This document shows positions 1 to 10,500 of a stretch of DNA of 64,000 bases, piece after piece (position 1 is the first letter of the stretch; every line of letters starts with the position of its first letter). The translations under genes and the position numbers were made by a program. The stretch is taken from positions 554,158 through 618,157 of the forward strand of contig NW_005179158.1 of assembly GCF_000350225.1 (NCBI RefSeq), in the 5' to 3' direction. Below the pieces are notes generated by a model. The model had not been told where the DNA came from and did no database searches. It saw nothing but the letters and a program-made list of their open reading frames with translations. Source of the stretch: Chondrus crispus. Lineage: Eukaryota > Rhodophyta > Florideophyceae > Gigartinales > Gigartinaceae.

Positions 1-559
1 GCACCTGGACCAACAAGGCTATCTAGAAAAACCATGACGTTCTTACCCCGAGTAACGGGTGATCTCCTCATATGGCGGACAGCTAAGATCAGTGCCTCCA
101 CCTCAAGTATGTTGATATGATAGGCTCGGGAAGCGACACGCCAGCGATGTATGATCGCTGTATGCCACTGTAAAGAGGACCAAGTGGTCATGATGGAATG
201 GCCCTCGGACCAGGCGTGGGTGGGGGATGGGGAGACGCCTGCGAGCAGGCGAGGGACAGTTGTGAAGGGCGTACAGGGGATGGAGTTGTGAGTTGGCGCG
301 AAGGCGGGGAGCGGTTGCGTTTGTGGGTTGCCAAGCGAAACTTGTCTATTGTACTGTATGATTTGGAGGACTCGCGGATCAAGCGGCCAGTCACGATCGC
401 GATTCCCGCAGCTGCATCAAAGCTGCCACGTGACGCATGCATTCCTACGGTCACACTATTTCCCGCCCAACCTTTCTTGACTTTCCAGCACCGTCGTCAC
501 CGCCTCCTCCGTTACGCATCTCCCACCCGCGTCCTTCTCAATTTGCCGCCACGTCCGCC
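1..559. other. 5' flank of NOP14, no gene seen
   Basis: No protein-like reading frame is supported here. Short frames on both strands are low-complexity and overlap each other. An ATG at 437 is in frame with NOP14, but the 41 residues it would add are proline/serine-rich and unlike the family N-terminus. The stretch is read as upstream region and 5' UTR of NOP14. Confidence 0.5.
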
Positions 560-3052
560 ATGAAGCCTCGCACCCCCGCGTCCGAAAACCCTTTCGAGGC
601 GCGCTGGGCCGTACTGTCCGGCGCACGGCGGCGGCACGCGGCGCCCAAGCGGGCGCGGCGCAACGTGTTCGCGGACCGGCGCATCGGCGAGGACGACCCG
701 ACGCTGGCGGACGAGGACCGCTACCTGGCGCGCTTGCAGCGCGAGCGCACGCGGCGCACGAGCAAGCGCGCGAGGTACGCGCTGGAGGAGGACGGCGAGG
801 GGGAGGAGGGGCCGCCTGAAGCGCGCGCGACGCATTCGCTGCTCCGGGATGACTACGACGAGGCGGAGGCCCTCGAGGAGGCGCGCGGGAACGAGGACGC
901 CGCCGGCGACGAGAGCGGTGACGAATTTCTCACCGTCAAGCCCGCCGAGGAGGAGGCGCCCGGCAGGGAGCGCACGCATCAGGAAATTATGGACGAGGTC
1001 GTGCTGAAGAGTAAAATGTACAAGGCGAAGCGCCAGCAGGACAAGCATGAGGCTGACGCCCAGACGGCCAAGCTTGACCAGGAGCTCCCGGATATCATGC
1101 GTCTACTGGCGCAGGCGGGGGATGACTTTGCGAAGAAGAAGGCGCAGGAGAACAGGACAGTCTTGCCGAAGAAGAAGGCTTCCATTTTTGAAGAGGAGAA
1201 CGACAAGGGAGACCTTGCTCATGGCACGGTATCTCCGCCGCCGCCGAATCGGACTGCCAAATTCAGTTATGAGAGCGTTTATCAGCAATTGGCCTCGGAA
1301 AAGAGGGCGAGGCCGTCAGATAGGCTACTGACGGAGGAGGAGAAGGCGAAAAAGGAGCTCGACGACCTCATGGAGATGGAAAGGATGAGAAGAGACCGTA
1401 TGCAGAACGCTGTCGAGTCGGATGCCGAGGAAGATGAGGGGCGTCGTGACGTTGCCTCATCTAGAAGGCCGAGGCAAAAGACGAACAAGAAAAATCGTCG
1501 CGCTGGTGGAGATGACCTTGAAGATGGCTTTGAGCTTTCGGCAAGCGATGGCGATGATGATAGTGAGGAGGATGATCAGGCGCATGCGCCAGATGATGAG
1601 CCTTCCGCATCAGACTCAGATCATGCTTCCGACAGGGCAGAGGACGAGGAGGATATAGATCCGAACGGTGCAGTTGTCGCAGATCATGCGGAGACACAAT
1701 CGAGAGCCAAAGAAGGCGTCCCTTTTGTCTTTAAGCATTGCCCTGCTTCCCCGAGGGAACTTCAAAAGCTCTTTGAGAATCGAACTCTTTCTGAACGGCA
1801 ACTGGTGGTCGAGCGCTTGCGCAAGTGTTTTGCGGTATCATTGAATCCGCCCGTTAACGCAACGAAACTCGATCGTCTGTTGGAATGCTGCCTGTTTCGA
1901 ATAGAAATTTTATCCAAGGTTTCTGCTGTAAACCTGAAACGGGCTGTAGCAGAAATTGACATGCTACTCATTCACGCTCATGCCCTTGGCAAGAGAAATG
2001 AGGGGCTGGTTGCGGGATGGGCCCGCGACACTATTGCCAATGCGTTTCACTCTCTGACGTCACCAAGGAAATCAGGGGGTCTGTCGAAGAGGTGGAACGC
2101 TTCAGATTTGCTTGTTTTGCGCAGCGTCGGCCGGCTCTTTCCGTCCTCTGATATTAGGCACCCGGTAAGCACGCCACTGGTACTGCTGCTTTCGGAAGGA
2201 CTTGCAATATCAAGAATGCTATGCTGTAGAGATGTTGCAATGGGATGTTTTGTAGGAAGACTCCTCGTTGAGCAGATGGCCGGTGCTGGTCGGTACTCAG
2301 GACAACTGACGACGTTCATAACATCTGTGCTCTGCGGGGCTCTATCTCCGGGAACACCGAAACTAAGGGGACTATTTGGTGCTTACAGAGAGGGCGATTG
2401 TGAGGCCGACGTTGGAAGCCTTCGCCTGCGCGATCTGATGGAGGCGGATGAGGCAAACGCGGACGACGAAAATAGCTCAGGAGGCGAAAATGAGCAGGAT
2501 GACGGAAATCACTTGCAGAATATGGTAGTGGAGTCCGTCCTCTGCCTGGCTGATGCAGCCACTATGTCAGGGCGTGTAAGCCATCAAGATATTGTGTTCC
2601 AGAAACTACCGTTGAGACGGTTGCCTCGAGGAAAGAATTGCACCAATTTACTGCAGGCGTTGGTTTCATCACGAGAGACGCGCAAGCCACTCGCTTTGTA
2701 CACAGTATCTGCAGCGGCAGCTGTGCGCAAATCTTTGAACCCAAAGTTCTCGGCAGAGTCTGGGGTTTTCCGGCGAGTCGCTCGTACGTCGTATCATGCG
2801 GCTCGAAGTGGAGATATGAGCCAATCAGCGATGAGGGTAAGGCGGGCGCTCAAAAAAGAGGAGCGCGGATGGGCTCGAGACGTTCGACAGTCTGCCTCGG
2901 CTCGACGGACGGAGCAAGACAGGGAAGACGGGGCGAGAAGGGAGCGGGGGGACAAGCGAGCGAAGGAAGCTATGGCGTTTTTGGAGGCGCAGCAAGCGAC
3001 GTGGAAGAAAGCCGAGAAGCGGCAGCGGATGCTGTCTGGGAAGAAATGGTGA
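560..3052 (+). CDS. NOP14: Nop14-like nucleolar protein (small-subunit processome)
   Basis: The gene encodes 830 residues if translation starts at the ATG at 560, which sits in a good context (GCCATGA) and begins MKPRTPASENPFEARW, like Nop14 N-termini. Family knowledge: Nop14 is a nucleolar component of the 90S pre-ribosome/SSU processome, needed for 18S rRNA maturation and 40S export with Noc4, Emg1 and Utp14. Visible support: a basic N-terminus with the 'RNVFADRRIGEDDPTLADEDR' type block, highly acidic low-complexity runs in the middle, a hydrophobic helical second half, and a basic C-terminal tail rich in R/K/E that ends KRQRMLSGKKW. Length fits yeast and human homologues (about 810-860). 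The frame is intronless and undamaged. An alternative start at 437 would add 41 residues. Identification is from pattern memory, not a search. Confidence 0.88.
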   Translation: MKPRTPASENPFEARWAVLSGARRRHAAPKRARRNVFADRRIGEDDPTLADEDRYLARLQRERTRRTSKRARYALEEDGEGEEGPPEARATHSLLRDDYDEAEALEEARGNEDAAGDESGDEFLTVKPAEEEAPGRERTHQEIMDEVVLKSKMYKAKRQQDKHEADAQTAKLDQELPDIMRLLAQAGDDFAKKKAQENRTVLPKKKASIFEEENDKGDLAHGTVSPPPPNRTAKFSYESVYQQLASEKRARPSDRLLTEEEKAKKELDDLMEMERMRRDRMQNAVESDAEEDEGRRDVASSRRPRQKTNKKNRRAGGDDLEDGFELSASDGDDDSEEDDQAHAPDDEPSASDSDHASDRAEDEEDIDPNGAVVADHAETQSRAKEGVPFVFKHCPASPRELQKLFENRTLSERQLVVERLRKCFAVSLNPPVNATKLDRLLECCLFRIEILSKVSAVNLKRAVAEIDMLLIHAHALGKRNEGLVAGWARDTIANAFHSLTSPRKSGGLSKRWNASDLLVLRSVGRLFPSSDIRHPVSTPLVLLLSEGLAISRMLCCRDVAMGCFVGRLLVEQMAGAGRYSGQLTTFITSVLCGALSPGTPKLRGLFGAYREGDCEADVGSLRLRDLMEADEANADDENSSGGENEQDDGNHLQNMVVESVLCLADAATMSGRVSHQDIVFQKLPLRRLPRGKNCTNLLQALVSSRETRKPLALYTVSAAAAVRKSLNPKFSAESGVFRRVARTSYHAARSGDMSQSAMRVRRALKKEERGWARDVRQSASARRTEQDREDGARRERGDKRAKEAMAFLEAQQATWKKAEKRQRMLSGKKW

Positions 3053-6000
3053 AGAACTGTCAGGAGTTGTGTGTAGGGGGCGGATTGGGCCGGAGGGGCC
3101 ACAACCGTATGTGACCAATCTGCTTACAGGGAATTCAGGACCGGGACATGGTCCGGTGGGACATGTGCCGCGTGGACACGAGCACATGCATCATAGAATC
3201 GGGAAGATTCACGCACGTTCCACTGCGTAGTTGAGGAGTTTATGCTGTGAACCTGGCACTATTTTAGTTCGTTGATCCTACTGCAGAGCACGATCCCCGG
3301 CTTCGGCAAACCACGTTAATACTCCAACCCCAGACGCGCCCACCATCAGAATCATTCGCTTGCACATAAATGGCTTTGCAACGGCCCAATGGAGTGAGTT
3401 TCACAGCTCCAGATTCAGGGTTATAAAGTCATCGTCGAAACGTTTCGTACACTCGCTCTATGTTCCATGTCTGATTCCGTCGCCCGCCTTCTGGCCGCTG
3501 GAGCAGACTAGTCTTCTCTCTCTGGTTTGCTTCTACTTTCTCCCACCTGCTCTAGAGTCCCTCTTCCTTAATGCCTGTGCTCTACATGACGAGAGAGCGA
3601 AGAGCGAAATGAAAATTCTTTCTTGCAGCCCTTGTGACGGCACTTGTAGACTTTTCGCGTCGGGTTGTTCGAGGTGTCTTCTGCGACCGGTGCAGGGGTC
3701 GTTGAGGAGGAAGAAGAAGACATCGATGAAGAAGCGGTGTTACGAGGCATCTTTGATGAATAGAATGACACAAGATAGTGAATCGGCTTTGAGCAGTGTG
3801 AGTTGGTGTGGGTGAGCAGAAAATTTGGCAGAGCAGCCTGCGCCTCTGACTAATAAGTAAGGAATCGTGAGAGCCCGATCCCTACGTAGCAGGGGAGAAG
3901 CTGCTATCAGTCGGAGAAAGCAGAATTTTGTGCAGGAGCAGCAGCAAGAGACAGCAGAAAGTGATGGCGTGAACCAATAGAGTGCAGGGCGGAAGATATG
4001 CACTTGATGTCATGTGTTGTGAAGCTGCATGATTGCGCTCTAGTCTCCGCGGTTGAGCAATACCCTATCAACAAGTGGCACTTGACAAGAGACCCAAGTT
4101 GTAAACCTCGCCAATGTACGAGAGAAATGTGCAAAAACTTCGACAACGGCAGCATGTAACATGCACTGGTACGTGCGAAGTTATACCCCCGCAACATCGA
4201 GAATGGAATTTTTGAATATTGTTCATGAGTGTTTCTTGAAATGAGGCCAATTTTGTGTCATCTGTTGCGGCCACTGTATACAGTAACTGTAGGCCTACCG
4301 AAGACAGAAGAGCAGGCTCCCTAATTCCATATCGACGGTAGGCATTGTTCCTTGAATGAAGACAGCGAGATGAATTCGATTTCATTAACTTACTTCCAGG
4401 TAGCAATGCACATCGAGCAACCGCTCTCACTCACGGATTACCCTGTGCTTGGTGCACAATTGGTCAGCATTTCAGATCGTAATCTATTTGCACGTTTCTC
4501 GATACGACAGTGCTTCAGATAATTTTGTTATCTTTTCACCAAGTCTGAGTAAATATTTTGTTGTTGCATGTTTCCTGTATATTCTCAAACTCACAAAGCT
4601 TAGCAAAATACTTGTTCATGCCATTACAGCATGCAATAGAGTACCATTGAATTCTTCCTTCAACAAAAGGTTTTGGTATACACCAGGACCCTAAAACACT
4701 GATCTGAATTATGCCATACATATTGCAACTGGCATCGATTACGCCCGAAACAATTGAAACGTTCCTTCCGTAGAAGTTCCTTGTTCCATTGGAACCTTCT
4801 CTAAAGAACAGCGAGGTATAAACACATTCCATCGTCCGTGTGCAGAGTAGGCGGGGCAAGAATGCATGAAAATGGCACGAGTTCTACGGAAACCTTACCC
4901 AAGCCTCGCTAGACGGGTTAACTGTATTTACACTTTTCGAGATGCCATGGAAAAGTCTCGGTATGAAAGCGTGAATGACCCAACTTGCATATAACTGCAG
5001 TCGGTACGTGAAAGAGAGGCTGAAACATATTCTTCGGCACGAAGGTTGTCGTTTGAAAAATAGAAAATCCACAAGAGTGTGTTACAATTGGGGTGGATTT
5101 CTGGTCTGAAACCGATTCCTTCTTTGAATCGATGAAATGGCTTCAAGCTCCCTGGCCGGTACGTATTGTGAGATGAATTCGGTTACAGAAAAAAAGGTCT
5201 GCACCGTCCACAATGCATGCAAGCCTCTTACAGAATTGTCTTCTTTTGAGGGGTGGTGTCAAGTTTTGTGACCAAGGAATGGATGCAGATATTTATATGC
5301 CTGGGGATCGGAAGAGTGTATTCACCCCGTCATCCGGTGTTTTTGTATGCGCGGAAAAGAAACTGACGCAAGTTATTATTTGAAGCCGGGTGGAATTACT
5401 GTAAAAGGTGGCATTTCTTGCGATCAGGATGACAGAGAACCACAGCGTCAAATCACGGGTAATTGTCCAAGGAGGGGAGATGTCATTAGCGGTCTTGCAT
5501 GGAACTGAAAAAGAGGATGACACTATTGCAAAAATGTACCTTTGTCACGCCCTATCCTCATCCTTGCAACCGCCTTCTACATTGGAGGTTTCCATGCTCA
5601 CGGAGAGCGGCAGCCCTGCTTGCTGAGTACTCAAGGTCTGCATATATCGTAGAGCGTCGTCGCCGTGCGAAGTGAACGCATTTTGACAACAGGATGTCCC
5701 GCCGTAGGAGGTGAGGAGCGAACCAGAAAAACGAGGGTTTACAAATTACACAAGGACTAATTGTATCGTTTTGATGGGCTTCGTAAGCTCGGACTTGCCT
5801 TCCCGTTTCCTTGAAGGAAGGACGCGCTATTGACGCAAACTCTGTGCCAGCGCATATTTGTGTAAGTGTCTGCTGAGGAAGAAATGATAGTCATGCGTCG
5901 TCCTCTCAAAAAGAGGAAACGCTTCATCGCATAGGTAGGGCGATCACCAGCTTGGCGACACGTCACATATCGCATGCCTGTCAAGGATGTGAAGCGCCAG

Positions 6001-6374
6001 ATCAAGAGCTTTACGTGTTGGCGTTGTTGACGTCAACGCAGCCGTCAACGATTCTGTCCGTAGCGACCGAAAAGATGCCATGTGGCTTCGAAAGAAACAA
6101 AAATTCACATCGCTGGACGTCGTCATTGAAATGATCAATCGTGGTCACAGAACCTCTTTGGGGCCCACTCGCCCCTATTCTAACCTCCCCCCCTCCTCCG
6201 CCCTGCTTACCAATACACTTATCCAAGACGACCCACGACTCGCGGACAATCAGTGTCTATCGATCGACAGAACCCTCTTACGGCCGACGGGGACGGGCTC
6301 TTCGATCCCTCAATCGCCCCCCTCCCCCATAACCGTGATACGCATGCGACCTTTTTTTTTTTGACTGACTCTCA
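3053..6374. other. 3.3-kb intergenic region
   Basis: AT-richer than the flanking genes. Apart from one small zinc-finger frame at 3568-3750 there is no reading frame that looks like protein. Frames at 5.9-6.3 kb on both strands overlap each other and resemble nothing I recognise. The last few hundred bases are C/T-rich, with a T run near 6352-6361 just before the SETD9-like start, consistent with a 5' UTR or promoter. No transposon ends or tandem repeats were found. Confidence 0.5.
3568..3750 (-). CDS. Tiny single C2H2 zinc-finger protein (or exon)
   Basis: A 60-residue frame starting at MPRNTASSS, with a serine/threonine-rich N-terminal half and one classical C2H2 finger at the very C-terminus. 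Spacing is C-x4-C, 12 residues containing the conserved F and L, then H-x4-H, ending at the stop. An ATG 21 bases upstream (3771) would add seven residues. The finger itself is convincing; whether this is a complete gene, the last exon of a larger gene or a relic cannot be told. Upstream minus-strand sequence shows no obvious partner exon. Single-finger proteins usually bind DNA weakly or mediate protein contacts, so no function is assigned. Confidence 0.38.
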   Translation of the reverse strand: MPRNTASSSMSSSSSSTTPAPVAEDTSNNPTRKVYKCRHKGCKKEFSFRSSLSRHVEHRH

Positions 6375-7379
6375 ATGTCCTCCCCCTCTTACTCCATTCT
6401 ACGCACCGCGCTCTCTCGCATTTCCTCATACTTTACTCCCAAATCCACACTCGCCGGTCGCGAACTTCAGTTACGAATTGATACCGCCCAGCTGTACCTT
6501 TCAATTCCGGCGCGTCTACGGCTTCCACTTCATGAACATCCCGAGACACCCGAGCAGGCCCATGTTGCGGCCATTTTGAACGTGGAGGCGCTCCCTGCTT
6601 TCCAAGAACAGGCTAACATCGTCACCGCATATCTCACGGCTGCCTGCCAGAAACAACTCGTCGCCTTGTCATCTGCGATACGTTCCAAGTCCTCCGTGGA
6701 TCATTACATTCGAAGCCAGTTTGGTTTCGTGACCGGTATGGGTGACAGCTCCGTGCCGGATGCCGGGCGCGGCATTTATGTACATGGCTCGGCATCGCGA
6801 GGAGCGTTACTAACCTTATACCCAGGCGTGTCATATCTTCCTAGTCACGTTCGGCAATTGGGCGACAACGTGGGGAACGATTACTGGATCTCACGTTTTG
6901 ATGGAGTTGTCATCGACGGTGCCGCCCAGGTCGAGCTGCAGGTCGGCATAGACGCAGACCAGGAACAAGAGCTGGTTCATCCGCTCGCCCTGGGCCACAT
7001 TGTTAATCACCCACCAAAAGGTAAGGAGGCCAACTGCTTGCAGTTTATGCTTGATATTGACGTAGGTAGATTACCTCACGAGGCACGAGAGCTTGTTCCG
7101 AACGCTTCGTTTGAAGGCGAGACGAGCATGCTGGAGCGTATCGAGAACCGTGCATATCAACAGAGAGTTCCTGGGAGCGTCCATTTTCTTTCGAAAGGAC
7201 GGCATGCCCACAGGATAAAAAGGACACTGGCTCTTGTTGCCACTAGGGACATTTATGACGAAGAGATCTTTATGAACTACCGCTTTAATCCAAACTCACG
7301 AGGCTTGCCTGAATGGTATCACGATTGTGACCCCGAGGCGAGCAGTAGAAGGTGGAATTGCGCTGGGATCTTTTCTTGA
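6375..7379 (+). CDS. SETD9: SETD9-like SET-domain protein
   Basis: An intronless 334-residue protein. The second half matches the SETD9 type of SET domain: a GRGIYV block near residue 131 followed by a 'LTLYPGVSYLP' segment, then an 'FDGVVIDG' block, the 'HPLALGHIVNHPPKGKEANC' stretch corresponding to the SET N-H-S/P core, and a C-terminal 'ALVATRDIYDEEIFMNYR' that corresponds to the SET ...EEL...Y motif. Human SETD9 is about 299 residues and has the same order. SET proteins transfer methyl groups from S-adenosylmethionine to lysines, but SETD9 substrates are poorly known, so activity is inferred only. The ATG at 6375 is the first in frame after a pyrimidine-rich leader. It is followed 181 bp later by the convergent 3' end of NUP214. 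Confidence 0.72.
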   Translation: MSSPSYSILRTALSRISSYFTPKSTLAGRELQLRIDTAQLYLSIPARLRLPLHEHPETPEQAHVAAILNVEALPAFQEQANIVTAYLTAACQKQLVALSSAIRSKSSVDHYIRSQFGFVTGMGDSSVPDAGRGIYVHGSASRGALLTLYPGVSYLPSHVRQLGDNVGNDYWISRFDGVVIDGAAQVELQVGIDADQEQELVHPLALGHIVNHPPKGKEANCLQFMLDIDVGRLPHEARELVPNASFEGETSMLERIENRAYQQRVPGSVHFLSKGRHAHRIKRTLALVATRDIYDEEIFMNYRFNPNSRGLPEWYHDCDPEASSRRWNCAGIFS

Positions 7380-7560
7380 GCACGATAGGGTGGGCCCCTT
7401 GGTAGCGGACAATTCTGATGCTATCTCAAAACTTTCACACACCCTTAGCTGTGTCGTTTTTGTACATATGTATGTTACCAGAGGACTAAATACAAATCCA
7501 GAAGGCTGTGAAGTACTCTTGGGATATTTACATGTGGTTAGAATGTTGGTGCTGCAGTAG

Positions 7561-10500
7561 TCATGCTCTTCTCTGTGAGAAAGCGGGCGATGTGAAGGAT
7601 GGTGGGCCCTGGCTGTTCCCAAATATTGGGGTCATGCCGTTGCCAAACCCCGACCCTCCACCACCTGGGGGCTGTGAGGCTGCCAAGGCTGCAAAACCAG
7701 AAATTCCACCGCTCTGGCCCCCGAAAGCAGCACCACTACCAGCAAAAGGAGAAGCACCCCCACCGGGAAATCCAGATTGTGGCGCTCCAAAAGTAGATTC
7801 TCCAAACCTTACGTTAGACATTTCACTCCCAAAAGGGGGCCCTCCGCTTCCAAATCCGGAGGGCGCCGGGGTCGGTTGCGCTGAAAACGGAGACTGACCT
7901 CCACCAAGCGAAGACTGTGCCCCAAATCCAGCCCCAAGCTGCGAATTCGCTCCAAATTGCACTGCACCACCAAGCTGTGAACTTTGCCCGAATTGTGGTA
8001 CGGCCCCTGGTTGCGTCGAGGCTCCAAGCTGCGACCCAAATCCAAAAGATGCCCCTCCGCCTAGCGTAGAAGGAGCTCCAAATCCGGAGGTTTGTCCAGA
8101 AGCATCTGACGTGAAAGCCGAAGTACTAGGGCCCGTATGTTGCTGAGTGAGCGATGAGAAAGCACTAGTCTGTCCGCTTTGTGTCCCTGCCGTTGCGAAA
8201 GGACTTGCACTGGCCTGCCCAAATGCAGCCTGCTTACCAAATCCTTGGAAGGTCTGCTCCCTAGGGGCGTTGAATTTCGAAGCCGACATTGCCCCAAACC
8301 CGCCCTCACGCCTGAAATTTTCCTCCCCATCCGAGTCCGAGCTATCTGCATCAATGGGCGGGAGAGACTCGTTAGCAGGCGCGTCGTCTTGAGATGTCGC
8401 AGGTTCAGCCGGTTGAGTCGAAAATGCTGCCGAAAAGGAATTCGAGAACTGCAATGCCGTGCTCTGTGTTGCTGTGGCAAACAGAGACGCACTTCCTGAC
8501 TCTTCTTTTGACTTCGACTTGCTTTCAGAAGCCTGAGCGGCACCAAATAAGGAAGTGGTTGGTTTACCCTCAGGAGCCAGTTTGTTCCCGAAGACACCGA
8601 ATGCGTTTGATTCGCCACTATCAATTCCGAAGATGGGAGGACTGCTCTGAGCTGTCATGGCCAACTGGGTTCCTATCGTTCCCGTAGTAGGTCCAATGGA
8701 CAGATTCTTCGACGTCACAGGGTTGGGCTTGACATCGTCGTCAGGCGGTAGAGCCGTAAAAGTGGAACTTGTCACCTCTTCTCGAGGAATTGGATTTTCT
8801 CGTTGCTTTTGCTTCGGGACAGAACCGGCGGGCACCACAGCTGAAAAGTCTATTGTCAAATCATCATCTGGTGGAAGAGAGGCGAACGGAACCTCTTTTC
8901 GGTCATCTTCCGGCGGCAATGTGGCAAAGGGAGAGTCGGAAGCCTTTGGTGATTGCTCCTGTGCTACGGAACCCTTCTTCGTTCCGTTTGATAGTGGGTT
9001 TGCAGAGCTGGTAATAGGGGAGTCTGGATCCGGCGGTAAAAAGGCCACCGGAATTGTACCTGCGGCTCGAGCTCCAGCACTTTGAGAATCTTCTTGTTGC
9101 AAAGACCTCTTACGTTGCACTCCATGTGGCTCGGGCGGGAGAGAGGCAAATGTGTCTGTTTCATGTGGCAAGATGGGAGGCTTTTTAGTGCTCTGTCGGC
9201 GTCCAGATGTCACCGGCTTGAAAGAGAGGGGTGACTCCCCCGCGTTTAGTGGCTGGCCAGAAGACGCGACGACTGGTGGAACCGAATCAGAGGTTCCAAA
9301 CAGATCTGCTGCAACTGCAGGGACTCTAATTCTTGGTATCCCAGCAGAAGGAACGTTTGGTTTGGTCATAGGTTTTGATGTGATCTCTCGTGCCGTGAAG
9401 TGATTTGATGTGGATGGCGGGTAGAACGCCCGCTTGCTCCCCGCTTCTTCAGCTCCTGCTTGCCCATCCTCCGGTAGGTTTGATAAAATGTTTCCACTTG
9501 ATGCAAGGCTGGGAATTTCCCCCCGCTCATGTCCTACTCCCTCCTTGACAGTCCCAGCTGGATCTCTAGACGCTGACGCAGACCGCTTTCCTGAAGGTAC
9601 TACGCGATTGCCAGCACTTGACGATTCTTTCCTTTCTCCTCGCTGATAGGACAGTGGAGCGAAAGATGGAGTCTGGTTGTTCTTCACACTGTGAATAGTT
9701 TCGCTCCTTCTGTTGCGAATCATGTCAATGTTCTGCTGCCCGTGGCCATTAGAGCTGGCGATGGAGGCGTAAAAAGCCCCAGGGCGAAGGCTCTGTTCAG
9801 CTTGGTCCGGTGCAAAACGATTCTTACCTTCGGACATCTCTTCAGCTCTGCGCCTCTCTCCTTGTGGACCTTGAACAACAATGACAGCGCGCCCATCCCT
9901 CATGGCCAAACGCCGCAATACCTTTTGTACATCTCCCGGAAGTAGTGATTCCTCAGAGTTGTACGGGTGTGTTGGGAGCATGGAAGACACTTTCGGTACA
10001 AACTCTTCGCCGGGCCCTCGTTCAGCACTTCGGAGACCACGACTACCTTGTCGAAGGTTCATAGTTGGTGACTTGATGCGGTTAATTGATAACTTCTCAA
10101 GGCGAGCCATTGACAGACCCAGATCTGTGAGCCTCCCTCCTCTGTCCAATTCATCTATGCGATCTGAAAGAGCGGCCAGGAGACCACGAAGCTTCTTGAC
10201 GCGGATCCCCTGTAGGCTTAGGGAGGAATAAATTTGTTGGACCTGCTCTGCATGACCCAGTCGACTGGGTTTCCGATTCTGTGAAGTGCTCAATTTCCGT
10301 TCAATGGCAGATATGGATTTAAGAATATCCGCCTCTTTCTTTACAATGCTATCATCCATGATCTTGTCCTCGGCTTGCAAATGAGACACAAAACCTTCTT
10401 CTTCACGAACTCTGAATTCAAGATATGCCGACTCATATTCCCGAGATAAGGCATTCATACCTTTTAACGAGGTCAGCACTTCCCGCCGGAGTGAAGCTTC

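Noticed and set aside
5944..6226. Possible small gene before SETD9 (frames on both strands)
   Set aside because: Overlapping frames on opposite strands of similar quality, no recognised family; more likely promoter/5' UTR.
7508..7897. Proline-rich plus-strand frame opposite NUP214
   Set aside because: It is the complement of the G/F/S-rich FG repeats; the composition is explained entirely by the real gene.
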